A DNA stretch of 64,000 bases from Palaemon carinicauda (GCF_036898095.1 NC_090725.1:204036263-204100262), one strand, 5' to 3'; positions 41,843 to 54,226 are shown, counted from the first letter of the stretch. The notes: generated by a model from the sequence alone, not told the origin. Made by a program: numbers and translations.

Positions 41843-43232
41843 AAAATGTACAGCATTTTTTTTTTTTTTCATTTTCCTGTAATGCCTCTATTGTTATCAA
41901 TTCTTCTGAGGCTCACGTTGATTAAGCCTTGGATTCTAGCGCTATTTGTTCCAGAAATTCACTCAAGAATGACTCGCCATGTCATGCTCTTCTAACACAT
42001 GAGCTCCGTGCTCATTTTGAGGTAAGTGTTACAAGGCAGAGAGAACTCTTGCTGTGCCTACAAGTTTTCAATTTAGCGTGTATTGGAATCACATGATGAT
42101 TGCTCAAATACCACTTAAGGTTTGCGCAATGATTCCACCAGTAGCACCTCTGTATATTGTACATATATTACTTCAGAAGAATTCAAAAGAATACTTTAGT
42201 GAATTTGTTTCTGAGATGAGTCCAAACTAGCAAAGACTAGAATTTTCAATTATCAATTGTAATTTTCCAAATGTATTTACTTCTTGCTAATTACTTGTCT
42301 GTTATCAATTCTGAATATCATGTTTATTGTGTCTCAGGCTCTAGCTCTAATTTTGCCAGAAACACTCTCAAGAATGGTGCCCTCTTGTCTTGCCCTTTTA
42401 ACGCATGTATGTCTTACGCTCGTTGTCCTTTTTTTCGGTGAGAGTTTTCAGAGTTTTGCACCAATAGATTCTCAAAATATGCTGCCAACTAGGACAATTT
42501 TCAATTAATGAGAGAGAATTTTTCTTGAATTTTCTCTGGATACAGATCATATAAAAGCTATTATATCTTGTTCTACAGGAATGAATAAATAGGGCTTTTA
42601 ATAGCCAACTGAATGAGACAGTACAGTAGATGCAAAACTTTTTTAAGAGGTTGTTGAAGCTTTTCTGAAATCAAATTACTCTCCTCTGTGATCTGAGTCT
42701 TTTTATGTTTAGGCATGCAAGAAATGCAAGGAGGACTCGAGGTTTCTAATCCGGCTTCAAAGTGAGTTATTCACAGATATCTGGTCTTTACTAGCAGATT
42801 GGCTTCTGAGATTACCCAGAGTAAGAATATTCTCAAACACTTAGGGGGCATCTAATACCACAGTTTCTCCAGTCTGCTCAAAATAAAGTGTTTTCATAGA
42901 CTTTACATAATTATATCCAAGGAAAGTTCCACCCTTTCTCTGCACCAACAAAGAAAGGCTCTATTCTCAATTGCTGTAACGACAGTTTTCTTTCTTTTTT
43001 TTTTCTTTTTTATTTTTGTCCACCAACTGGACAGTATCATTAAGATTTTTGTTTCCTCCAATATGCCAAAGGCTCCATGGCTGCAAGCTGCAATTATCAA
43101 GATTTATTGATCATTGGTAACTTCAGTACTACAGCACACATTTATATCTTGCCAGCAATTTCAGATCCACTAAGGTTTTCTATTATATTAATAAATTGTG
43201 ACACGTGTAATCTTAAAGTTCCTATTGTGTAG
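41843..43232. other. No gene recognised
   Basis: AT-rich. Short ORFs (41699-41995, 42284-42508) look non-coding. A weak DWLLRLP-like string near 42795 recalls the DIRS RT motif but has no supporting context. Confidence 0.35.
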
Positions 43233-43680
43233 TAGGTTGGCCAGGGCACCAGCCGCCCATTTAGATGCTACCACTAGAGAGGTATTGGATCCTTTGACTG
43301 GCCAGACAGTAATGGATTGGATCTCTCTCTCTGGTTACGGCTTATTTTTTCTTTGCCTACACTTACACAGAATAGTCTGGCCTATTCTTTACATATCCTC
43401 ATCTTTCCTCATACACCTGACAACAATGAGATACTAAACACTTCTTCATCCAAGTGGTTAATTACTGTACTGCAATTGTTCAGTGTACTTTCCTCTTGGT
43501 AAGTGTAGAAGAGACTCTTTAGCTATGGTAAGCAGCTCTTCTAGGAGAAGGACACTCCAAAATTAAACCATTGTTCTCTAGTCTTGGGTAGTGCCATAGC
43601 CTCTGTACCATGGTCTTCCACTGTCTTGGGTTGGAGTTCTCTTGCTTGAGTTTACACTCTATTCTATCTTATTTTTTTTT
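43233..43680 (+). promoter_or_regulatory. 5' region of the LINE
   Basis: Non-coding, with AGTCTGGCCTATTC, CTATGGTAAGCAGCTCTTCT and TAGTGCCATAGCCTCTGTAC blocks that are conserved in the dispersed copies. As the first part of the element it should hold the internal promoter, which is an inference. It ends in a T-rich stretch. Confidence 0.55.
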
Positions 43681-44017
43681 TCTTGTTTTTTTGAATTGGT
43701 GTGTTGGGCAGGCTTAATAGAAGGGCCATGGATGCTTAGTGGTTTATCAAGAGGTTGTCTTTTCCTTTTCTGATTCTTTTTCTTCTCAAAACCATCCTTA
43801 CTGTCCTCCCTTCAGTTGAAGTGGCTATCCTGGAGGGTATTTAGCCTTGCATGGTGTATCGGCTCCTCCATGTTGACCAGTTTTTTTACTTTTTACTATA
43901 GTCTATGGGTTTCATCAATCACTTTATTTATAATTCTGAACATATTGTTTTTGTTATAATTCTTGTTATTCTAGTTTTTAAGTATGATGTCTCTTTTTTT
44001 TATTTCTATTAATTCTT

Positions 44018-44599
44018 ATGCTGTCTGGAGACATTGAGCAACATCCGGGACCAGTACATCCTAGATTTCGTCAATGTCGTCTTCTGTATTGCAATTTTCG
44101 TGGTCTTCATGCAAATATCTAAGACCTTACAGTTGCGTCCAGACAGTATGATATTCTTTTGTGCTCAGAAACTTTGGTTTCTAATATGAGGCACTCATCT
44201 GAGCTCCTTATAACTGGTTTTAAGAAGCCAATAATGTTGAAACGTGATGCCATCCCTAGGGCCAGGGGAATGGCGGTGTATATTAGGACCGAGTACCCTG
44301 CTTCTCATAAGCCCTGCTATCAATGTGGATGTCATGAGATTCAGGTTATAAAAGTTTGTGGCAGGCATATCAACTTTTATTTGTGTTCGATCTACGGGAA
44401 TCCAGACATGGGTGATTCTATCTTCGATTGTCTTCTTACCATTATGGCTAAGATAAAAGATGATAGAAAGGCTTCTTTCGTCTTTGTTGGTGATTTTAAT
44501 GCTCACCATAGGGAGTGGTTAAGTTCTACCTCTCCTACCGATCGCCATGACTTAGGAGCTTTAGACTTTGCCTGTGAATTAGGTGTGAGCAAATCATAA
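44018..44599 (+). pseudogene. LINE endonuclease (APE type)
   Basis: From the ATG at 44018 the frame reads LSGDIEQHPGP, the usual start of many LINE ORF2 proteins. It is interrupted by TAA at 44120-44122. It continues with YDILLCSETLV (the ET pair of motif II), RARGMAVYIR, NFYLCSIYGNP and FVFVGDFNAHHREW (catalytic Asp and Asn), then LGALDFACELG before a frameshift at about 44590. The enzyme nicks target DNA to prime reverse transcription. Confidence 0.88.
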
Positions 44600-45640
44600 A
44601 TGAAGCTACTCACAGGTCTGGTAATTGCTTGGACCTTGTGTACACGGACTCCCCTGGCGTTATAATTAGTAAGGTTGGTTCCCCAGTCGGGACATCTGAT
44701 TATGCCTTGATTTCATTAGTAGTGAAGACTAAGCAGTCTGTCCCCGATATATCATACTCTTGTAAAATTTATATGAAATCGCAAGCAGACTGGAATGGGA
44801 TTTTGCATGATCTTCTGTGCTTGAATTGGTCACAATTATATAGTAGTGTAGATCCTGTTGTCCCTTTGAATGAGAATCTAGTCAACATAATTGATAGGCG
44901 TATCCCTTCTCGTGTGCTAAGGTACCGAGTGAAGGACAAACCGTGGTTCAATGATGATTGTAGACGTGCTTATTTGGAGAAACAGGAGGCCTATCATCTT
45001 TGGAATGATAACAGATCAGATTTGACCTGGAACAACTATACTCAGCTTCAAGCTTTTGCTCAGAGAGTTTATGCCTCAACTGAAAAGGAGTACAATTTAA
45101 CCATAAAAGAAACCCTTTCTGGTACAATTCAGGAACATAAATGGTGGTCTACCCTTAAATCTGCACTCTTTGGTGTAGATGCAACGGTTCCTCCTTTACT
45201 TAAACCAGATGGCTCAGTCACTCAATGTCCAAAGGAAAAGGCAACCCTTTTGGCTGATGTTTTCGACAGTAAACAGAGTAATGAAAAACTTAACTTCCTC
45301 ATTCCTGTTTTCCTGAGGCTAAACTAACTAGTTTAGCTTTTCGATCTCGTGAGATTAAAGCTCTGTTGATGGACCTTGATGCTTATGGAGGTGTAGACCC
45401 AAATGGTGTTTTTCCTTTGTTTTTTTTATAAAGACAGCAGATATCTTTGCTCCAAAGTTATGTTATTTTGTGCAAGTTAGCAAGAGGAGGAGCTTTTAGC
45501 ATTTGTTAGAAAATTGGCAATGTTACTCCTCTATGTAAATGTGTTTCTGGTAGCTCAAGTCCCACTGATTACCGCCCAATTTCCATAACTCCCGTATTAT
45601 CTAAAGTTTTTGAACGTGTTCTGGCAAAACGTCTTAATAG
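44600..45640 (+). pseudogene. LINE ORF2 middle part
   Basis: The frame 44629-45327 continues the endonuclease C-terminus (LDLVYTDSPGV, VGTSDYALISLVV) and the linker to the RT (KDKPWFNDDCRRAYLEKQEA, EHKWWSTLKSALFG). A frameshift at about 45310 leads to LAFRSREIKALLMDLDAYGG and then several stops (45427 onward) before the RT palm. Confidence 0.85.
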
Positions 45641-46849
45641 GTTTGCTGAAGGTAATCATCTATTCTCTAGTTTGCAATTTGGTTTTCGTAAAGGCCTTGG
45701 AGCATGTGATGCCCTTCTTACAATCTCCAATGCTGTACAGAAATCCCTTGATTGTGGTCAGGAAGTTCGTATGATTGGCCTTGATTTTAGTGCTGCCTTT
45801 GACCCTGTTAATCATGATGCCCTTTTTTTCAAACTCAAACAGTTGGGAGTGGGTGGGCCGTTTCTTAGCGTTATTATTGATTTTTTAAGTAATAGATCTC
45901 AAAGAGTTGTTGTTGATGGGCAGAATAGTGAATATAGGAATGTGATATCCGGTGTTCCACAGGGTAGTGTTCTTGGCCCATTACTTTTCATACTATATAC
46001 ACATGACATGTGGTTTGGCCTTAGAAAACAAGATTGTTGCATATGCAGATGATGCCACTCTCTGCATTAATTCCATCCCCTGAATGTAGATCTGGGGTTG
46101 GTGAATCCCTTAATAGAGATTTAGCTAAAATTAGTGCATGGTGCAAATTATGGGGTATGAAGTTGAATCCTAACAAAACTCAAAGTATGATTGAAAGTAG
46201 GTCAAGGACGGTGGCTCCTCAACATCCAGATCTATGTATTAATAATGTTTCTTTAAATTTGTATGACACTCTTAAAATTTTAGGTGTGATTCTCGACAGC
46301 AAATTTACTTTTGAGAAACACATTAGGTATGCGTCTTCTTCAATTGCACAAAAAATTGGCTTATTGAGAAAGTCTTACAAGATTTTCGGTAATCAATCTA
46401 TTCTGAAGAAGTGTTTTAATTCTTTCATTCTACCTTGTTTTGAGTATTGTTCTCCTCTCTGGTGTTCAGCTGCTGATTCTCATCTTAATTTGTTGGACAG
46501 AAATTTATGGTCTATTAAATTTCTTATTCCTGATCTAGATATTAATCTTTGGCACTGTCGTTCTGTTAGTTCATTATGTATGTTGCATAAGATTTTTCAT
46601 AACTCTGACCATCCTTTACATTCAGATCTCCGTGGACAATTCTATCCTGTTCGTAATACTAGGCAGGCAGTTAATTCTAATAGCCAGGCCTTCTCCATCT
46701 TGAGGCTCAATACTACACAGTATTCTAGAAGTTTTATTCCAGCTGTTAACAAGTTGTTAAATGATCTCCCTAATCGGGTAGTTGAATCAGTAGAACTTCA
46801 AAAGTTCAAAGTTGGAGCAAATGTTTTCATGTTGACCAGGCTGACATGA
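45641..46849 (+). pseudogene. LINE reverse transcriptase
   Basis: Motifs are DYRPISITPVLSKVFERVLA upstream (about 45567-45626), QFGFRKGLGACDALLT, IGLDFSAAFDPVNHDALFF (motif A), SGVPQGSVLGPLLFILYT (motif B), then a single frameshift near 46030 and AYADDATLCI (YADD at 46042-46053). The thumb region runs in 46034-46849 with KTQSMIESRSRT, LGVILDSKFTFEKHI, CFEYCSPLWCSAADSHL, ending at TGA. An in-frame TGA lies at 46080. Core catalytic residues are intact; the lesions are frame breaks. Confidence 0.93.
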
Positions 46850-47079
46850 GTATTTTTATAGTTTATATATGACATATTTGTTTTTGATGTTGTTAATAGT
46901 TTATATAGGACATCTGTTTTGACATTGTTACTGTTTTTAGAATGATTTATTGTTAATTTATTCTCATCTTTTATTTATTTCCTTATTTCCTTTAATCACT
47001 GGGCTATTTTTCCCTATTGGAGCCCTTGGGCTTGTAGCATCTTGCTTTTCCATCTAGGGTTGTAGCTTGGCTAGTAGTA

Positions 47080-47130
<51 letters not shown>
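46850..47130 (+). repeat. LINE 3' UTR and (TAA)n tail
   Basis: Contains CACTGGGCTATTTTTCCCTA, CCCTTGGGCTTGTAGCATCT and GGGTTGTAGCTTGGCTAGTA followed by the TAA array. Confidence 0.9.
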
Positions 47131-47331
47131 TGTCCCTAATTTGAGCCTTTGAGCTTTTCTTAAAAATCTCTTTTCAGTTTCTCTAGTTTTAACCAAGATG
47201 GTTTGTAAATTAAGGGGTGTCCTGCAATGCAGATCTTGATGCAGAAGCAATTGTTTCTTTATTATTAGCTTTATGAACTAAGAATGATTCTTAAATGTAA
47301 GTACCAACTTAGATATTTTCTCATTCTCTAG

Positions 47332-47607
47332 ATGCTAGGGTGGAAAGGAGTTATTCAGAAAATGTCTATTCAGTTGGGTCATTTGAGAGTACAGAGAGTA
47401 GGTTCAAAGAATACTTTTACAGACGAAGATAATTCTTGCTGGCTTTGTCAAAGAACACTACAGTATGTCCCTTTTCATGAAGAGTTTAATCATAGATACC
47501 ACTGTAACTTAGAAAAGTCTATGCTTCCTCTCCTTAAAGTAAAACTGCATGACATTAGAGGACTGGCTACAGCTCTTAATTTCACAAGAAGTCTTTCCTT
47601 CCTAAAG
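47332..47607 (+). CDS. Open tyrosine-recombinase-like segment with splice-like borders
   Basis: An open frame (runs to 47625) contains SKNTFTDEDNSCWLCQRTLQ, then LPLLKVKLHDIRGLATALNF and SLSFLKV. LLKVxxHDIRGLAT aligns with the HxxR block of the DIRS recombinases here (LLKVRTHEVRAVAT, AHDVRGIATSLAF). His and Arg are intact. It is preceded by TTTTCTCATTCTCTAG and followed by AAAG/GTAATG, so it could be an exon. It could equally be a chance-preserved piece of another DIRS lineage. The tyrosine block is not seen downstream. Confidence 0.45.
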
Positions 47608-47713
47608 GTAATGATTGCAGGCTAATGTGTAAGAGTTTTTGCTTTGTCTTTTTGAAGAAAGTTCAATTTGGTAATTAGGTCCCCTTGTTATGGACGGAGA
47701 TATTTTACATTCA

Positions 47714-48535
47714 TCATCATCATCATCTCCTCCCAGGCCTATTGACGCGAACGGCCTCGGTTAAATTTCTCCAGTTGTCTCTATCTTGAGCTTTTAATTC
47801 AATACTTCTCCATTCATCATTTACTTAGTGCTTCATAGTCCTCAACCATGTAGGTCTGGGACTTCCAACTCTTCTAGTGCCTTGTGGAGCGCAGCTGAAC
47901 ATTTGGTGAACTAATCTTTTTGGGAGTGCGAGGAGCATGCCCAAACCATCTCCGTCTACCCCTCATCATGACCTCATCCACACATGGCACTCGAGTAATC
48001 TCTCTTATAGTTTCATTTATAATCCTGTCCAGCTATTTAACTCCCAATATCCTTCTGATGAGTTTGTTCTCAAATCTTCTAAATCTGTTGTAGATTGTTT
48101 CATTGTCATAACATGACTCATGTCCATACAGTAAAACCGATCTCACTAAACTGATATATAGTCTGATTTTTATATGTAATTTCAGGCTATTTATTTCCAA
48201 ATTTTACTTAACCTAGCCATTGTGTGATTTGTCTTTTTGAATCTTTCACTAAACTCTAATTCTAAAGACCCTGTATTGGAGATCATAGTTCCTAAATACT
48301 TGAATGATTCTACCTCATTAATCCTTTCTCCTTCCATTGATATTTCATCTTCCATTGCATACTCCGTTCTCATCATCTCTGTCTTTCTTCTATTTATCTT
48401 GAGCCAAACCTTGTGTGATATTTCATGCATTCTGGTAAACAAGCATTGCAAATCCTGTGGTGTTCTGCTTACAAGGAGACCATCATCAGCATACTCAAGG
48501 TCTGCTAAATTCCTATCACCAATCCATTAAATGAG
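47714..48535 (-). pseudogene. RTE-like LINE fragment
   Basis: On the minus strand a short DLEYADDGLLVSRTPQDL (the YADD box) runs into 48451-48191: QCLFTRMHEISHKVWLKINR, then GERINEVESFKYLGTMISNT and ELEFSERF. Lower-quality sequence follows to a CATCATCATCAT tail (47714-47727), i.e. a GATGAT 3' end. Same family as 25207-25850, with a different 5' truncation. Confidence 0.82.
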
Positions 48536-49244
48536 TAAATTTATATTTTACATCAAGCGAGTTAATTTATATCTGTTTATGTTTTCATATTTTATTTTTA
48601 TTAGGTGATAGTCAGTTAATTATCTTGACTTCATTAGGGGTTCTATTGCCTTGCTCTTCTTTGATTCTGGTTTAAGATTGTCCTTGTGGTGGGGTAATAA
48701 TCTAAGGTAAAAGGCGTCCTGCCTTTGTAAATCTTCTTGCTGTTTTAGTGGAGTTATATGAGAAATTATTAGGCCCCTTCCTATCTGAACTTGTTATAAG
48801 ATAAACCATCAGAGTAAGAATATTACAGATTATTTTCGGTATTTGTCTGGCTGCAAAGTGAATTTCTGTTACTATCCCTATTGTTTGTCACTAATACTCA
48901 CTTTCTGGACAATGTACCAGCACATTGAAGGATGAGTAAGGTTATTGAAATAAATGGAATTTTTAGAATGAAATTTACTTTCTCAATACATGCTTTACAT
49001 TTTTGATATCCAAAAAGGAATATAAAATTCATAATAATCAGGATTTATTGATATCGTCTTTGTAAAAATACAAAGAAAAATTTTGGACACCCTCTGACAT
49101 TCCCTGATTTTTACGTTTGTTTTTCTTTTTTTTTGGCAAGAATTTTATCCTTTCAAAAAGGAAAAGACAATTTCAACATCTTGCTAACATTATGAAGAAG
49201 AAAATTTGCTCTATTAAGAGTTCAGAAGAGGGTAATATCGGTAG

Positions 49245-49245
<1 letters not shown>
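48536..49245. other. No gene recognised
   Basis: AT-rich single-copy-looking DNA; only short ORFs. Confidence 0.35.

Positions 49246-49330
<85 letters not shown>
49246..49330. repeat. (GA)n microsatellite
   Basis: About 42 GA units without interruption. It is flanked by AT-rich text. Confidence 0.97.
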
Positions 49331-49336
<6 letters not shown>

Positions 49337-50088
49337 CCTTGCCTCACAGGAGCCAAAAGAAGCAGGGTATTGAGCAAAAGGATCTTCATTTATGATTGAA
49401 TTATGATGATAACTTTTCTTTTATTAATACCAAAAAAATAAATAAATGATAATGAAGATTTATTAATACTGTCTTTGTAAAAATACGAGAAAAACTTTGA
49501 ACACCCATATCTCAAAACTACTTATTGACCTTCAAATTCAATAGTCTCCCTTAGTTTTGAAGATATAACATTGAAATTTGGTATGTAACTTAATACATTA
49601 TAAAACTATGAAATGAAGCCCTTTTTACCAATTTTTGTTTCATATTTTTTTTCTTATTTTTCCGCTGATTTTTACGGTTTATTTTTTTACCATAATGAAA
49701 AAATTCATATCTGGCAAAAAAAAAATGAGTTTTTATATCTTCGTAATGATTATCAAGGGATGAGATAGAATTTGAAAAACACTAATTTTCAGGATAAATT
49801 GTCCTGGCATCGCAAAACCAAAGGTCAGAGGCAAAAATCTTATGCAGTTTGGAGATGTCCTAAATCACCTTATTAAGTGGTATGAATGCCAAAATGCTGT
49901 CATTAAAAATCGGCATTAGCCGGTCGCCCCCTTAAGCTAGTACTGGCCGAGGCCTTATGATTAACTGTTAGAACTTAGGATGTTGGAGTCTTCCTCACTT
50001 TCTTCCAGAACTAAGGAAGCCGACATTCCAGGGAAGAAGGGACCCTCCAGTTTGGTTCTAGTAGTCTCCCTATTTTGAAAGATAAAAG
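49331..50088. other. No gene recognised
   Basis: AT-rich. Two partly similar stretches, around 49021-49095 and 49450-49510 (TTTATTGATATCGTCTTTGT and TTTATTAATACTGTCTTTGT, then AAAAATAC), flank the (GA)n tract as a degenerate direct repeat. Confidence 0.4.
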
Positions 50089-50490
50089 GGATTTTGACGT
50101 AGGAAAAATCTATTTTTGGGTGAGATAGCAATTCACAAAACAAATCATCAAAGTTTGTGAAAAAAGGGCCCCAAAAATCAACTGCACTGTAGCCATCAGC
50201 TGCGTTCGAAGGAATGAGAAGCAAGAATGTATAGGAGCCCTCGAAGGTGATAGGATGTGTAACGGCTTCTTACTTATCCTTCCCCTTAGTGGATTAGACT
50301 GGGTAAGGTCTGTTTGGGGTGCAGATATCTATGGTTATCTTAGGATACGTCCCTGATTATACACGATATTTTTGGAATCCCGTGATACCCGACAGTAATT
50401 TTCTTGTAATATCAATTGCAGAAATATTATACTGTTGAAGTTGCCAGAAGGAACTTCCATCAGGACGACATGGCTCGAGCCCAAAAAAGG
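50089..50490. repeat. Element bounded by inverted pieces of a dispersed repeat
   Basis: 50089-50128 (minus) and 50450-50490 (plus) are two pieces of the family at 53-120, facing opposite ways. The interior has no recognised coding sequence. This could be a small inverted-repeat element or two independent remnants. Confidence 0.4.
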
Positions 50491-50597
50491 TAATATATAG
50501 GAACAAATAAGTTTTAAAAGTAATTTGTGAATTTTATTAATGTTCATACAGTATTAAGTAACTTTCATTACTGTGTATTTTTTAAATCTTTCATTTA

Positions 50598-50860
50598 CTA
50601 GTTAAGGTCACAGTCTTCTTGCTGGAAAGCTTTGTTGCAACTGATGCTGACAAAGTCCTTCATACATCCTGGCAACAGACATTTCCAGCAAGCATTCACA
50701 GTCTCAGGCCTGAGGTCGTTGAATGAGTTTTCGATAACAGACAGTCTGTGACGCTGGATAATGTTCAGGTTAGGGTCGTTATCCACGGCTGCTTGGTATT
50801 AGTAGGATAGAACACCACTTGCCCCTTAGGATTCGTTACCTTGACGGAGGATGGATGAAC
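50598..50860 (-). pseudogene. Tigger/pogo-like transposase C-terminal remnant
   Basis: The minus frame 50786-50598 reads NIIQRHRLSVIENSFNDLRP, ETVNACWKCLLPGCMKDFV. The ETVNACWxxLLP pattern is typical of the end of the DDE domain in Tigger-like transposases. The sequence just upstream on the minus strand includes VVFYPTNTKQPW, resembling the VVFLPPNTTSLLQP block, but with a stop in between. The catalytic acidic residues lie further upstream and are not seen. Confidence 0.5.
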
Positions 50861-51479
50861 GAGAGCAGCACCTTGAATTCCAACACTATTCTAAAGGTAG
50901 TACTCAACCTCTGGCAAGAAGCAGTATTGATGGAAGTTTAGGAAGAGCTTGCTCGTCATCTACGCCTTCTTGTTGTGCATCCAGTAAACTGGTATCAAAT
51001 TCATGTTGTGGCACTGAAGTGCACAGAACAATGCTGACTTATAAATAAAGCCAGCCGAATGAGGTGTCCTGTGGCGTTTCTTGAAAAAAATCAACGTACA
51101 CTTAGGGAAGATAGAAAAAGGCTTGATTAAAAGAATGGGATTTTGTAATGCTTACCGTAGTACTATTTTGTAAATTGCATTTGATTAAATTTTTTCAACA
51201 AGCGACAAAAGCCCTTAAGAAATTACCTGTATCTGCATTTATGTAAATGGGATTTAGTAAAAATTTACACCATTAGCCTACCTGTCCTTTGCTGCCTTGA
51301 AACTGGGAGCAAGGTGTTCTTCCTGTGAAATAAATGTCCTGTGTGACATCTTCCAAAACAAACCTGTCAAGCAGTAAAAAATGTGTACAGTAATATTAAT
51401 AATACAGTATTTGTACTATCCTTCCCTTGACATTTCCCTCAATTTTGATAGGTAGCTGACATCAATAAAGAAACCAAAG
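50861..51479. other. No gene recognised
   Basis: The plus frame 50851-51048 has no recognised domain and may just be the complement of transposase DNA. The remainder is AT-rich. Confidence 0.3.
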
Positions 51480-51880
51480 CGGATTAGTCTGGTCTATTCG
51501 TAACCCATTCTCTTTCCTCGTACAACTAATAAAACTAAGGCAATCAAACAGTTCTTCACTCAAGGTGTTAACTACTGCACTGTAATGTTCAGTGGCTAAT
51601 TTTCACTTGGTAAGAGTAGAAGAGAGACTTTACCTATGGTAAGCAGCTCTTCTTGTTGAAGGATAGTCCAAAATCAAACCTTTGTACTCTAGTCTCTAGT
51701 AGTGCCATATCCTCTGTACCATTGTCTTCCACTTTCTTGGGTTAGAGGTTTTTACTTAAGGGTACTCTCAGGCACACTATGCTATTAATTCCCATATTTC
51801 CTTTCCTCACTGGGCTATTTTCAATGTGGAAGGCCTTGAGCTAATAGCATCCTGCTTTAGAAACTAGGATTTTAAATTAG
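51480..51880 (+). mobile_element. LINE-derived non-autonomous copy
   Basis: Matches the LINE 5' region (TAGTCTGGTCTATTCG, CTATGGTAAGCAGCTCTTCT, TAGTGCCATATCCTCTGTAC) and then passes, after a short spacer, to the LINE 3' UTR block (CTCACTGGGCTATTTTCAAT, AGCATCCTGCTT). No coding sequence lies between. Confidence 0.75.
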
Positions 51881-52143
51881 CTGATAATGAGGATGATAAA
51901 TTTATTGCTTTGTTTATAATTACAGATATTTTATTGGTTTCCATAGCATTTAATTTTTAATCTTTTGTTGTTAGTTTTTTCCTTACATATTTTCATTAAA
52001 TTATGTAGAAGGGTTGCATGTGCTAAATAAACATGTAGGTGCTTAGGTCTTCTAAGCTTATACACTTATAGAGCACCTATCATAAAGAGTTTTTGATCCT
52101 TGATGAAATTGTGGCAGTAAAAAGAGTATGTAGATTTATGTTT

Positions 52144-52231
52144 GGAGAACTGAAATGCTTAAGGAAAAGAAGCTAATTTTGAAAACTGGAGAACTGAAAT
52201 GCTTAAGGAAAAGAAGCTTATTTTGAAAACC
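52144..52231. repeat. 44-bp tandem duplication
   Basis: Two units starting GGAGAACTGAAATGCTTAAG at 52144 and 52188, nearly identical. Confidence 0.93.
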
Positions 52232-53681
52232 TGAAGTGTTAGAAACAGAAAGAGCAATGGCATGCTTAGAGGAAGAGCATTTGATATTAAAACAAAGGTC
52301 ATGTTTTGAGAATGTCTTGGAAATGTGAAATAAGCCATGTTTATAGAAATGGACTCAAAATCGATTACAGTTGCAATAAACCAAAGCTTCAGGTAATGGT
52401 AATTTTGAGAATACTGTATTAAAGAGGGCTTGGGCAGGAATTGTTTTGAAATTCTTGAATTCTGCATATTTGGCTCATATCCAGTTCTTGTTGTACTTGG
52501 ATTTTTCTGAATCTATGATTTTATTATATCTAACAACATGGAGAACTTTTATTGTGTCAAAACCCTATTAATATCAGGTCCCTTTTAAGGGTGAAATGTA
52601 AAGTTTGCTCTGGTTATGATTTGCAAGTAATGATAGTTTTGTTCTAATATGACCTTGAAGATGCATGTTTTTTATTTTTTGTGTCCATTTTGTATATATT
52701 CAGTGAAAACATAGTTACCCAGACCATGGATTCACATTGATAGGGTTGGGTTTTTTAGTAGCTTGGGGAGAAAATTGATAAAGATGATCCAGAATACAGG
52801 CATTCTGAGTTTTTATTTAATTTCTTAATGAATCAGGCTACTTAGAATTATTTATTAAACCTCAAGCCTGTAAGAAAAATATTAGCTATGAGGAAGAGAA
52901 AGATTGTGGGACATATTCTTGCATAGCTGTGTTATAAGTGCATACAATTTGTCACTTGAGGATCTTCATCGCGTTAGTATTCATTTGTTTATTGCTGCGT
53001 GTGATTTTAAGATTTTTCATGGAAGTATTAATGTTGAAAGAAATAATGTCATTACAAAATATGGAAATGGTGCATTTCACGGTGAAGCATTTTAAGATTT
53101 TCTATACTATCATGAGATAATTGAGTTTCCCAGCAATCTGAAATCCATTCTCAGATTTGGTTTTGTTCTTCCCATGTGGAATTTGGTTTTTGCTTCCAAG
53201 CTCCTCGGACGTTAAATTAATCTTTTTTTTCCTATGTTTTTTACAATTGTATGATAGCAATAGGTTGTTTATTTGTATTTTTGTAACATTGTTGTTTTAT
53301 TTTATTGAATTTAGAAAATAAAGTAATTTGCATTGACATGTATAACATGTTTATTAGCTCGTTGTTTTAGATGTTATCGTTATCAGAAATATACCGTTGT
53401 CCTTTAAAGATCTGTTAAGGAATTGAACTATGGGTGGAGGTCGAGGTATACTAGGGCTTGTCTGAAGAAAACAAAAGACCTAAAATCCTTAGGAATTTCA
53501 TAGATAGGTCAACTTGTTTCACTTAGAGACAAAGGGCATATTGTAAAATAGCAAACCATTTAGTATGCTTATCACGCTTGACTACGATTTTGACTTCAGA
53601 TGTTTTTATTTTTCCTTGGGACGGCTTTCCATCACACACATTTACTGTATATATATATGTATATATGTATATATATATATA
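52232..53681. other. No gene recognised
   Basis: AT-rich DNA with short ORFs only. It ends in a TATATG-rich microsatellite (53646-53681), which is the flank of the next element. Confidence 0.35.
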
Positions 53682-54048
53682 TACAGTGGTACCTCTACAT
53701 ACGAATTTAATCCGTTCCAGAACCAACTTCGGATGTAGAAAATGTTCGGATGTAGAAACGAATTTTCCCATAAGAATACATGGTAATTCATTTAATTCGT
53801 TCCTCAGCCTAAAAACCCATAATAAATTCTTAATAAATGGCTACACATAATTACACATAACAATAACATTACTGTACTGCATAATATGTAAGAAGCATGT
53901 AAAAAAGATAATTATAAAGAAATAATAAATAAAAAATGTGTTTTATTGCCACTTTACCTTAGAGACAGGCCAACGCAGGTGTAGGATTTGCTATGCCGGA
54001 GACGGACGATCGGCGAGAAGGTAGACATGGTGTTAACATGTCCTTTAA

Positions 54049-54055
<7 letters not shown>

Positions 54056-54116
<61 letters not shown>
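54056..54116. repeat. (CT)n microsatellite
   Basis: About 30 units, in arm 1 of the foldback. Its partner in arm 2 is (GA)n at 54844-54886. Confidence 0.95.
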
Positions 54117-54119
<3 letters not shown>

Positions 54120-54159
54120 CTTCTTCACTGTTAGTGTTAGAGACGTCTATTAATTTTTT

Positions 54160-54161
<2 letters not shown>

Positions 54162-54223
<62 letters not shown>
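54162..54223. repeat. (GA)n microsatellite
   Basis: About 31 units. Its partner in arm 2 is (CT)n at 54754-54795. Confidence 0.95.

Positions 54224-54226
<3 letters not shown>

Larger units (their letters stand above)
43233..47130 (+). mobile_element. APE-type LINE, near full length (3.9 kb)
   Basis: The element has a 5' region (43233-43680), an endonuclease/RT coding region (44018-46849), a 3' UTR and a tail of about 16 TAA triplets (47081-47129). The 5' region recurs at 51480 and, inverted, up to 59049. The 3' UTR end (GGGTTGTAGCTTGGCTAGTA) recurs at 58.4, 59.5 and 62.3 kb. Clade not assigned; the RT resembles the broad Jockey/CR1-like group. Confidence 0.82.

Noticed and set aside
42780..42830. 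DWLLRLP string as a DIRS reverse transcriptase remnant
   Set aside because: A single short match without neighbouring motifs. It may be real, because the recombinase-like segment lies beyond the LINE, but the evidence is too weak to list.
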